Source of the DNA: Lingula anatina
Taxonomy: Eukaryota > Brachiopoda > Lingulata > Lingulida > Lingulidae
Assembly: GCF_001039355.2 (NCBI RefSeq)
Contig: NW_019774047.1
Location: 546,531-610,530, forward strand
Length of the DNA stretch: 64,000 bases
Reading direction: 5' to 3'
The notes under the pieces were generated by a model that did no database searches, was not told the DNA's origin, and saw nothing but the letters and a program-made list of their open reading frames with translations. The translations under genes were made by a program, and so were the position numbers. This document shows, one piece after another, positions 36,592 through 49,300 of this stretch (the stretch's first letter is position 1; the number at the start of each line of letters is the position of its first letter).

Positions 36592-39500
36592 ATAATATGA
36601 CATTACACTAATAGCTGACAAACAGCTTCACAATGTATTTCCCTGTCAACAAAATGAATTGAAGGAACAAAGGCAACTGCCTACCAGTGGTACAATAATT
36701 GTACTTGGCTACATCATCAATGCAGCAGTACAAAGAAATTCCACTTTTTAACCACTATAATTTTCTTTGACAAATCACTGTTTTCATACCATATGAAAGA
36801 AAAATATTTGTGGCAACTAGAAAAAAATACCAATGACAAAAACACCATCTGTGGCGGGTGTCAGTCCAATTTTATTCAATTGTCAACGATATATAACATC
36901 AACTGGTAACAAATGGTACTGTTTATTGTCTAACATCAACTTATGTCAACTTACATCAACTTTCATAAACTTTCAACTGGAAACAACTGGTAACAACTTT
37001 CATCTGAATCAACGTGAAACTCGTTGCGAGAATCTGACTTGTCTAACAAACACGTGCCCGCAAAAACTAAATACTATCAACCCCGATACTACAATTAAAG
37101 TCAAGACACTACTAAAAATAGCTACTTGTCAGTTACACCATCACTTGTCAATGAATACAGAGAAAGATGATTGCGAGTTAAATAGTCAAAGATCTTACCA
37201 TTCTTACCAAAGAAAAGAGGTTAAACTTTTTTAAACAGGTGGCCTTTCTTAGACATTACAGTTTTTATGCAGATGCCTTGAAAACTGTTTTCACTCAATG
37301 ACACCACAACAGGTGCTACCGTTGTAAAAGCATAAACCTGTCAATGATGTAAGGATTGCAAGAGTTCTGTGACTTTGTCAAGAAAATTGCACCAAGGCAC
37401 TTCATTTCATGATAAAATGATTTTTTTTCTCAATGTTAGAGTTCCTTTTCAAGCAAATATACAGTCTTATTACCAACATGATCAAATCTAGACTTAGTTA
37501 TATCTTTAATCTGCATAAAGAAAAGGTATTTTTCATTTGTTCTCAGCAATATTACAAAAATCATATGTACATCAGCAGTGACTAAAGATACTGAGAGAAG
37601 TAAAAACTGTTTAGTGGTAAACTAAAAGTTGTTGGACTAGTAAAAATATAACCGAGCACTCATATCACCTAATTTACCAACAAAAGCACAATATCTGACA
37701 TATATACCTTTACACAAGTGTCATGGGGGATGGGGGAGAACTCAAACCTATTAGAGCACCAAAAGTAATTTTCTTAAATAATTAACTGATCATCAAAATT
37801 GGCAAAAAAAAAATCATTTTGTATACAGAGACCACATGCAAGCTAGAGGATGTTCAGAATGTTTCAGTACAAGAGGCAGGTGTGAGCCAGATGAGAGAGA
37901 CTCTGTTCTTTTAATTCATTTCAGTAAATACACCAACAGGTGTATTTCAAAATGGCTAGCAGAAAAATGTCCAAAGGAAATGCTTTTCAGTGACCCAGCA
38001 GCAAAAAACAATGCTTAGTGCCAATTCAACAGATATCAATGTGATATGCTTTTACATAACAGCACAAATTAGCAACAACCACAAGCCAAATAACAAAGAA
38101 TCACAAACAGCTATGTTTGGTTAAATTATATAATTCTTAATATTGGCTTTAATAATTATAAAAAAAAAAGTTACATAAACATGTTTCCCTTCCAACTGCA
38201 GCCTAAATCTATATCCAGGTCATGCCAAGTAAGTGCATTATCACTGAGCAACTATTACCTTCAATAATAAATATCACTGGAAGCAAAACCAGGCAAATAC
38301 CTTGAGTGTGAATTATTGAAGACACAGAGATGCTGAGAAAGGTCAGCAGAAAGCAGTAGGGTTACAATTAGATACAAAACCTGCATGCCAATATCTTACT
38401 GTTTACCACCACTGCTGTGATGAACTGTGAGAATCAGACTATTCAGAACAGAACCACTGTTTACCCAAAATTCAACCCAGATAACTGTTTATAGACAGAT
38501 TGTGTTATCAAGCATTTCAAAACACTGCAGTGTTATCCTAAATCACTTATCTCTCTTAGCTGAATGCACCCTTTCACTGGAAGACTTTTTTGATATATCC
38601 TTTTTGATAACTTTTCAAAAAAAGAAAATATCACAGTAATGTGAAATTTCGATGATCGTGTTATTAAACGTGTATTCTCTGTATTTTTATAATTAATTCC
38701 TTGAAAAGGCCATTTCAATTTGAGCTCTGCATTATAACAAGTTATCACAAAAATCATTTTTACCAAAACACCTATCCATTAATTCTAAAAATAAGTTCTA
38801 TTCCTGACTATTCCCGCCTAACCAAATAACAATTATCTACCCTCTGTGCCATGATCTACATAGATACCATGGTAGTGGCTCTATACTTCATGAAGGTCAT
38901 CAGGAACAAGGAACCTCTGTTGTCTAGGTGCTGACTCAAGAGTATCATCCAGAGTCCGTACCTCTTAAAAGACAAGTTCCTGTACTCGTAGGATCTCTCT
39001 CTCTTTCTCTCACACGCAAAATATACCCAATACTGCCTTTTAACTTTTAATTTATGTTACATGTAGAAAAATGCCAGCTTGATCACTTACATTACTGAGG
39101 ATATATACTTGATTATTTGATGGATTGGTGTTCGCAGTACCCTATGCAAAGATCTGGAGAAAATCAGATTTTATCACTTTACTACTCTGTATATTTTCAG
39201 TGACATTTGTCCTGTGCATGATGGTATAACATTTGGAATAATATGCCTTTTTTTAAGAACACTAACCCATTGCAATTATAAAACATATCTGTACAGCTTG
39301 CAAGCTCACAAAACCAGACAGGCATGCATCTTCTAACCAAGACATAAATGGCTTATACCTTTTTACTCCTCAATATATTCCCAAAGCTTGTGGTTAAATA
39401 TTTGCTTTTCCACCATATCACTATACTAGTAAACATCATACTATGATGTTATAAAACATTTTGCAAGAGAAAACAATACCAATGAAAAATATTCTTACAA

Positions 39501-42500
39501 ATTCAAAAGAAATGTTCACCAGTTTATAACATAAATTTTTTAAAAATTACAATTTAACACTGAAAACCCTACAGCTCTGAACATACACTCACTCCTTTTA
39601 AAAAGTAAACAGATTAAAGCACATAATGACAATACCAATAGTAACTAAACCTGAAAGGTAACAAATAGCGTCAACTTTGACTTAAGCCTGTTATTCCTTC
39701 TGAAATTTCAGTCTCACTTACATGTATATAAAACCTGCAAAGCCCAACTGTTTTGCAATCCTGATAACTAGTGCAGTTTTATATAGCACATTACAAATCA
39801 CCAAAAAAATGAAAAATAACATAAATCGAACATGTACAAGCAAAAGCAAGAAATTGCATAAAACATTTTCATATAAAGGTAACCTGTATGTGTAAGACAA
39901 TTTTCCCGTCATATTTTTCAAGTCTATACACATCCTGTAAAGCTACTTATCTTTCCCAATTCAGACCTTAAAAACTATTAAAACCCTCGGATAAAAGCAC
40001 TTGATATAGATATTTCCTCTTGATATTGAAATTTTAGAAGGCCATGGTGGTTTAAATGAATCATGATTCATTAAGAACAAAGTTATTTAATTACAAATGG
40101 TACAATGTATGCAAACCAAGTGCAGGCACAGGTCAAGTAATGATTGGTGAGTACTTAGAAAAAAATGCTTTTTTCTCAAGGAATGGTTTTAGAAATTTGG
40201 TGCAAAAAATGTATGGTATACCTTTAATAGCAATATCTACTTTTTCATATTTTCAAACAATCTCCTTAAAAGAGAATATATTTCATTTATATGTTTTACT
40301 TTATTGAACTTTTAATTATCTTTATTGTGATTATTCTGAAAATAATTTTCCGTGCNTCTTTTAACTTTTAATTTATGTTACATGTAGAAAAATGCCAGCT
40401 TGATCACTTACATTACTGAGGATATATACTTGATTATTTGATGGATTGGTGTTCGCAGTACCCTATGCAAAGATTTGGAGAAGATCAGATTTTATCACTT
40501 TACTACTCTGTATATTTTCAGTGACATTTGTCCTGTGCATGATGGTATAACATTTGGAATAATATGCCTTTTTTTAAGAACACTAACCCATTGCAATTAT
40601 AAAACATATCTGTACAGCTTGCAAGCTCACAAAACCAGACAGGCATGCATCTTCTAACCAAGACATAAATGGCTTATACCTTTTTACTCCTCAATATATT
40701 CCCAAAGCTTGTGGTTAAATATTTGCTTTTCCACCATATCACTATACTAGTAAACATCATACTATGATGTTATAAAACATTTTGCAAGAGAAAACAATAC
40801 CAATGAAAAATATTCTTACAAATTCAAAAGAAATGTTCACCAGTTTATAACATAAATTTTTTAAAAATTACAATTTAACACTGAAAACCCTACAGCTCTG
40901 AACATACACTCACTCCTTTTAAAAAGTAAACAGATTAAAGCACATAATGACAATACCAATAGTAACTAAACCTGAAAGGTAACAAATAGCGTCAACTTTG
41001 ACTTAAGCCTGTTATTCCTTCTGAAATTTCAGTCTCACTTACATGTATATAAAACCTGCAAAGCCCAACTGTTTTGCAATCCTGATAACTAGTGCAGTTT
41101 TATATAGCACATTACAAATCACCAAAAAAATGAAAAATAACATAAATCGAACATGTACAAGCAAAAGCAAGAAATTGCATAAAACATTTTCATATAAAGG
41201 TAACCTGTATGTGTAAGACAATTTTCCCGTCATATTTTTCAAGTCTATACACATCCTGTAAAGCTACTTATCTTTCCCAATTCAGACCTTAAAAACTATT
41301 AAAACCCTCGGATAAAAGCACTTGATATAGATATTTCCTCTTGATATTGAAATTTTAGAAGGCCATGGTGGTTTAAATGAATCATGATTCATTAAGAACA
41401 AAGTTATTTAATTACAAATGGTACAATGTATGCAAACCAAGTGCAGGCACAGGTCAAGTAATGATTGGTGAGTACTTAGAAAAAAATGCTTTTTTCTCAA
41501 GGAATGGTTTTAGAAATTTGGTGCAAAAAATGTATGGTATACCTTTAATAGCAATATCTACTTTTTCATATTTTCAAACAATCTCCTTAAAAGAGAATAT
41601 ATTTCATTTATATGTTTTACTTTATTGAACTTTTAATTATCTTTATCGTGATTATTTTGAAAATAATTTTCCGTGCATAGTATGTTCTATTACAAGTAAG
41701 GTGATGGATGACGTGAGGATTTGACTTCTACACACTAACTTTGCACACAGCAAAATTAATCACAGGGTACACTCACATAAGACAGAACAACTGGGGATCC
41801 TTCTCTTTCTAACAGAAATTCAAAATACTAGTACTGATCACAGTAAGGATAGCCAGGCTGTAACAGAAGCAACTAACATTGTGCAGTATATCTTATTCAT
41901 GGGAAGCTATTTCAAAAATCATGATATACAGATAGAGCAAGATTACAGTTATGACTAATGATGTAAAATATAGAGCTAAGAATCATTCCGTTCGCTGTGT
42001 GTGTGTGAACCCACCCAGGGTATCAAATCCTTAGCAACTATCATATAACTGGCATTACTTATCTTATCACAAAAACACACAAGTTGCAATGGTTTATATT
42101 AGATGTGTTCAACACTATTTTAACCAAAACTGTTTCATATTCCAGGAGGGTTTTTGTGTCCCTCATTCCTACATAATCCCCTAAGAAAGTGGTCAGCAGG
42201 TGAGCAGTGACTTACAGTAGGTTATTCAAGACAACACACTAATGAAAACTGCAATTCCAACATCTACTTCCTGAACTACGTCTTAAAACCATTCTTATTT
42301 AAAACAGTATTGAGCGCAGTCAGAGTTGTTCCATGAAAGGAATTTTAGGACACCCTATAACCAGACCAACAAGGAAGTAGTTCCATGTAGTTACAAAAGA
42401 AACCTAAATCATTGAAAAGATTTTAAAAGATTCCTTTCCATGCTTTAACCTTACAATAAACTAAGCTTAATATATGGTTACCACTCACATCACACACATA

Positions 42501-42506
42501 CATACA

Positions 42507-42555
<49 letters not shown>

Positions 42556-42919
42556 GAAAGACTTTACTAGTAAGGCTTATTTTGTATCACAATGCCCAAG
42601 TAATTTATGAAAGGTTTAGGAGGATCAATTGCATTTCGTTTGGGATGTTCTACATGTGTGTACTAGTACATTTCTGTGTAACATAATATTTCCTCCATAG
42701 CACTTGCTGCATCTTTCATTTCCACCATGAAAGTAAAAGAGTTACTATAAGATTCCTCATTTTTCCATCAGAAAATATGATAATTTGAAATACATTTATA
42801 AAGGAAAATCAAGTTGGTGGGAGGAAAATGCTACGGAATAGCCCACTTAACAAAATTTATATTCACTTGTTTATATGCTGTTCTCTTACAAAAAATGAAA
42901 ATTTAGTCACTGGCAAGTA

Positions 42920-42983
<64 letters not shown>

Positions 42984-43281
42984 TGCCAATATTTTGTTTT
43001 ATGTGTGTGAGCAATGCATTTTGACAGCTTCCCAGCTAACAGTGTGCCAAATTGACATGAAACACAAGGCAGAAATCAATGTTTGCAAATACACAAATGA
43101 GAAAGAACATCAACATCTCTACTGTTTTCTCTCACCTCTATCACTAAAAATAATCTGAGCAAGTGTTATGGCTGAGCTCTTTTCAACTAATGCTTTCATA
43201 TCATTCTGTTTTATTCCTTTCTTTTCTTTCAAATAATCTTTGCAGCCAAGAAGGAAAAATAAGACATTTTTCTCATTTTTT

Positions 43282-43357
<76 letters not shown>

Positions 43358-46300
43358 CAGAAAAAAAAAATCAATCTCAGTACCTGGAACCAGTAAGGTT
43401 TTGCCTCTAAGTACATCATGTTTCCAGGTGAAGGAGAAGCCACATAAAATATGGATTCTTTGCAAGCCTTTGGGAGTCATTAAGACTTAACCAAGGGTTA
43501 CAAATATTTATTGTAACTTGTGCCCCAGTATATACCGGCAAAAATGTACAGATACAAGTATACATATACAAGAAGATAACTTTAGATTTATACTTAAACA
43601 TGATGACATTACATAAAACCTAGAATTTATTATTTCATCTTCACATTCTACATCATGACATTTCTATTTTCATGTTGTTTTCTTGGTGGATACAAGACTT
43701 ATGAACAATGACCTATCATTTTAATCTTCTGTGAACAAGAAAAGATTCTCTTAAATTTTACATTTGAATTGCACAAAATGTCAAACGCAACTCATGAACT
43801 TTCTCTCACAAAAATATATTATCAGGTTAGAAGAATGAAAGTAGGAACCATCTGTTATGCAAACTAAAACCATACTTGCTTTGAATATGACATTATACCT
43901 ACTTACATAATTATATTCTTTTAAAAGGGCCAAGTTTACACCAGGGATCTTTATTTATAATTGTGTTGACATCTGCAGAGCTTCAATCTATTTCAAAAAA
44001 CTTTTGATTTAAATTTCTGTATTTCATTTATATCTGAGTAGTATGAATTTTGTTTATATATCAAATGTCACGAAGTTCTTTGTTCAACCCTAGTCACCTG
44101 AAAAGAAACATCCTTTCTGCACTGAAGGGAAAAAACCCTCAGCAGGGGTAATAATTCATCTGAGAGAAAGCATCTGAATACTTTCAGGACTCTCCTGGGC
44201 ATCTAAAAAAACTTCTTTTTTTTTTTTTTAGAAGGCAGGCAGGTGAACCACAACCTCATACAGATTTCTTCATAAATGCGAGTACAATCTATATCATGGA
44301 ATAAAATGTGTCGGTACACATTAATTTAATCTAAGATCTAACTATTGGATCCAGTAATATGTCCTTATTATGTCTATAAACCATATTATACAAAATGTAC
44401 ACAAATAGGAAATATGATTGTATAACATATCTTATGTCCAGTAACACCAGGCACAATAAAGCAGATTCATTACAACGGGAATTCTTTTCTCTATTCCTTT
44501 TGATAAATATGCACCATCTGCTTATATCACCTGTTGAAAACCTGGCACTGTGGGCCACAGTCTAGAGTTAAAATCCATCCAGAGGGCCCACCAGTATTAA
44601 GTTAAGTTTCACCCCACAGACAGCTTCCTCCCATCAAGGGGGAAACTGTTTGGAATATCAGAGAGAGAGAGAGAGAGAGAGAGATTATGGTGAACATGTA
44701 CTGTTATATAATGTTCAGACTGTAAATTGTCAGTTCTTGAGAGAAAACAACCAACTTAGGTTGGTGGTTGCTAACATCAAATTAACAACTCAAACCCTCA
44801 TTTCATGGCACAAATGCATAAAAACAGCGACAGCCAACTTGGTGATACACCCCGTGAAATGTTAATGTTCTTCACTAACCCTTGGTACACTCCATACATG
44901 TTGAGAACACATCACTCCCCTATTGAAAAATAGTTCGGGGTTGAGAAAATAAACCCCTATGTGCACTGCAAGAAAAAAACTACTGTGATCGACCCAGACA
45001 AAAGCTGGTTAAATTGTGCATGCTCTTTTATGTGATGCTCAAGACCACTTGTTTTTATGTTAGCATCATGAGATTGCAGTTCGAGTTGTTAATTTGTAAT
45101 TTGCAATCACAAATCTCTGGCTATTGTTCATGAGGCCTGTTAGCCGTTTACATGTAAATTTACATGTGCATGGGGTGTAACAGTTGACAGGTGTTAGTGT
45201 CCAAGATAAAGGTCTGCCAAAGGTACATCTTTAATTCTTTAACTTGGAAATGTTATTACATGTCAGCTTTCAAGTCTAAAAAACTGTACAAAGAATATCT
45301 CTTACCATTTTTAACCATTTCCATTCTTTTCATTTCAAAGACAAGGAAATATATCCAAAAATGTGATAATGTCTTAATTACAGTTACTAAGTTATTATAT
45401 GCACTAACATACAACTCCTATAATATCTTAAATTCCATGGCCATTTATCCAATGTTACTACTAATTAAATGGTTGAAAACAAGAAAAAAATTTAACTATT
45501 CTTATTGAAAAGAAAAAGAAAGATAAAGATGATATCTGGAACAGTGTTGGTTACTGGCATGAACATGACTGTTAGCAAAGAACAAAACATAACCATGCAA
45601 TAGAGCCAGGCAATATTTTAAAGTTTTACACTGCTCAATCTACTCCTTAAACAAAGATGTAACTGCAAAAAAGATGTTGTGCAAAATGAGGAAAATATGC
45701 AAAAGCCATTAAAGTGCGGTTGAAGTTCAAATTGCCTATCCAAATATAACATTTATCTAAATGATAAGATTATTCAGCACCATCTTTGAATATTAAACTC
45801 TGTATAAGTCTATTTATAAAAAAACGTGCAAGAGAAGCCATAGATTAACACTTAGTTGGTCCTGCCTCTCCAGATTAGATAAGCAGTGTACATGCACCTA
45901 TCACACCATATTATATGGGCTTTAACAGGGTGAACACAACAAAAAAATATGGTTCTCCATGACTGGCATCAGTTATAATGCATGTCTTATTATAACTCTT
46001 TCTTCATCTGGAAAATCCTTTATCTCATTTTAACTGCAGTACTATGTTTGGATTGGTAAAAAATGCATAGAGAGCTGTTAGGTTGACTCATTCTTTCATG
46101 TCATGCTTGTAAATATTGATCTGAACTCACATACACACAAACTATATATATATGCATGTAAGCACATATGCTTTTATCATTTGCAGCATACTTGGTTTTG
46201 GGTAGCATAAAAAAGATCTGTTTTTGAAAGACATGCTTATGATAGAAAATTATAAAACATTATAAATTTTTTTCATCAATTAGTCACCAAATCTGGCTGG

Positions 46301-49300
46301 GGAAAATTGATTTTTATTTTTTAATAACCTAATGATTTGTTTTAATGGCAAATCCAGTCCTTTCTGTTCAAAATAATGTCTTCATCGGTGCTAATTATAT
46401 GACCATCATATCAACATATGGGCTTGGTTCATAATAAATTAAAACCCCGATTTACATGTTCTAAATCTAGTTTACTTGGTCTTTGTTCAATGTTTTGTGT
46501 TTTATTTACATACCCTATAACAAAAGTCTAAAATATTTAGAAATGAGGGCTCTAGCTACTGAACCAAATGAAGAAAGTATTACACACTTCTAAAGCCTAA
46601 ACAGCAGAGACGTATTATAGTTCCTACAAGAAACACATAACTGTCATGCCCAAAGTAATCATACCAACCAAGGCATGCAATTATATACAAAACAGTCATT
46701 ACCTTGCTGTCCATTTCATGTCAAATAAATTTTAAACTCAACAAGGTATGATTCTTGGTATGGCTCTACAATGAATATTGAGCAAGGCAGAAGGGGCAGT
46801 AAAAGGGTGATGGGGGGGTAGAGTGAAGTGAGAGCAATATAATGGACATAAGGGGGTTCCTTAATGTATCCTTCATGTATCAGTCCTCTCTGGTCAGCCT
46901 GGGACCTTGGGCGCAGTTAACCCCAGTTAGCAATACAAGCTTGACAATTACTCACAGAGGGACAAAAACCACACCTGTGGATCCCCCAATATGCTATGGT
47001 AAATAAGTGCTTGAGGGATACTTGTCCACAGATCCAAGCTTTGTTATTTCAATATCTTTTCTTGCAGGACACATATAGAACTAGATAAAGTCAGGCTCAG
47101 AGGAGAAAAAAATTCGATGCAAAGATTATCTCAGATGCTGAAGTCAAATTGTTAACAAACTATTTCTAGTATGCCTGTGAGCACTATATTTCTCATGGTA
47201 CCCAATAAAGCTGACTGAACTTATATTAGTCCCCAGTTCAGTTAAAGATAACAATAGCTAATGAGGAGACAGGTATTAACAATATACTGTAAGGAATTCC
47301 AATCTACGAAAGCTGCAGCAGTCTCTCAACCCTCCTTTGTTTGTGAATCTGGTATCATTGTTATAATATACAGTTTGAACCAATCAGTGCTGTAATTCAA
47401 TATATGAAAAGGGGTAGGTCTAACCAAGAATTTATGCATGGACTTTTAACAATGGTTTTGTCAGCTTAAAACTATCCTCAACTTGATATCCCTTTTTACC
47501 ATGGACCTTTCTGTTGAAGGAAGGATACATGTATCACTGGTTGTAACCTGTGACTAATGGGAGCAATATTTCTACTTCAGGCAAGAACTTAATTCACACA
47601 GTCTTCTGATTATCTTCACCTTTAATAATTTTCAAGCACTGTTTATACAATATGGAACAATTGTGTGATTTCTGATAAAGAATTTTTAGATAAGGAGCAG
47701 AGCAATGTACCCATACAACAATGAAAAAATTGCTTCACTTTGAATGGGAAAAGATTTCCCTTAATTTGCATTTCTAAAATTGAATACGAAATAAATGACA
47801 AAAACAATAAAACATCTAAGATACTCAAGTCAAAAACACTTGACTTTTGCAAAAGGGCACTTGGTTGTGACATTTACAAGACAAGCAATAAATCAAAAAG
47901 AACAGAAAAACATAGCATAATATGCTCAGATATGTTTCCTTCAACAGAGTAATAAATTAGCGTCACTTTGAATTCATCAAAATCATGAAACTTCTGCAGA
48001 CTAACATATTTTTGATATAATTACCTTAATTTGAGACCCAGGTGGTGTACTTGTTTTATATATTTTTTGCATCACAAGGTAACACAACACCAAGATATGA
48101 ATACTCGTAACCTCTACATACAGGATACTTTATACAGGATTTACTCGCCAAAATTAATTTTCTTAGGGGAAACTTTTTTTACTACTCACAAATCATTGCT
48201 CGCCCCCTCCCTGCACTTGTATTCCATGTTTTATTCCATTTTCAGTTTAATTCTTTAATTACAAATGACTGACCTATGTAATATTATATCTGTCATATTA
48301 GATAATTATTAGGAAAATTAGTAACTTTGCTTGATTTGTAGATCTATATAAAAAAATAATAAATTTGGGAAATCTTTAAATGTGTACAGCACACCCTTAA
48401 GTTTCTTCAAAATCGACTTATTTTCCTAAATGGATTTTTTTTTTCATTATGGGCAAGTCAAATTGTTTTTGAGTTACCTTAAAACTACAACTCCTGAAAT
48501 AAAAACACATGTTTGGAGCAAGCCAGGAGGTCAAAATTAGTCGGTTAGCACAACATGTTACACTCCACCATAGATGGGTTGAAGACAGATGAGACTGAGA
48601 AAAATGGACAATTATTTATAAAATAACAAGATCCTTTTGTTATGTCCATCAATTGGATCTTACAGTTGGGATAATATTTTAATCCAGTGAAATCCTACCC
48701 TTTTTTATGAGAATCACTTCCTGGGAGTTATGACACAAGGGACTGACGTTATTTTCTTATCTTTACGGATGCAAACTGTGATATGGTTAGTATCACATTG
48801 TATGATATATGACTCAGTTCTTTACATTTTTGACCACTACATGCATACACTGATGCATGCTGAGCAATAATTTGTATTCAGATTTAAAGATAAAATAATA
48901 CTTTCAAAAAACCAAACTGTTAGCAGTTGTAGATCTTCACTTTTATTGAAATATTGAAATGGTTGCCTCCTTGAAATATGCATGATGTCATCCTAAGCAA
49001 GATCAGATATGTTGTATGTAGATTCATAGTTTGTAGGGCAACTGCTTTATAATTTATCATCACACCTCTTCTAGTTAGTTTGTTAAAAGGTGTGTGTCAT
49101 ATTATATAATTATAAAAATATGGTAAGGCAAATAAATAGCCAGTTGCTAAGCACACAGACAATTTCTACTGTTGATAAATTGTTTATTAATAAAGAAATA
49201 ATACAAAAATATGAAATGTGAAAGATATGTTTATGTTTTGATGATTCCTCTTTTGCATGAAGTAAAACAACATATTATCCAAAGAATAAAAGCAAATATG

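Noticed and set aside
36833-37234. 133-codon open frame in prominin intron 2
   Set aside because: Low-complexity CAACTT/CATCAACTT-type sequence with no recognisable domain, no supporting splice context, and on the strand opposite to prominin.
39718-41628. Paired identical open frames (71 and 83 codons) at 39718/41039 and 40056/41377
   Set aside because: They are duplicate copies of intron sequence produced by the contig overlap and lack any known domain.
45191-45508. 105-codon open frame in prominin intron 2
   Set aside because: AT-rich composition expected by chance, no conserved motif, ends in simple K/N/Y-rich sequence.
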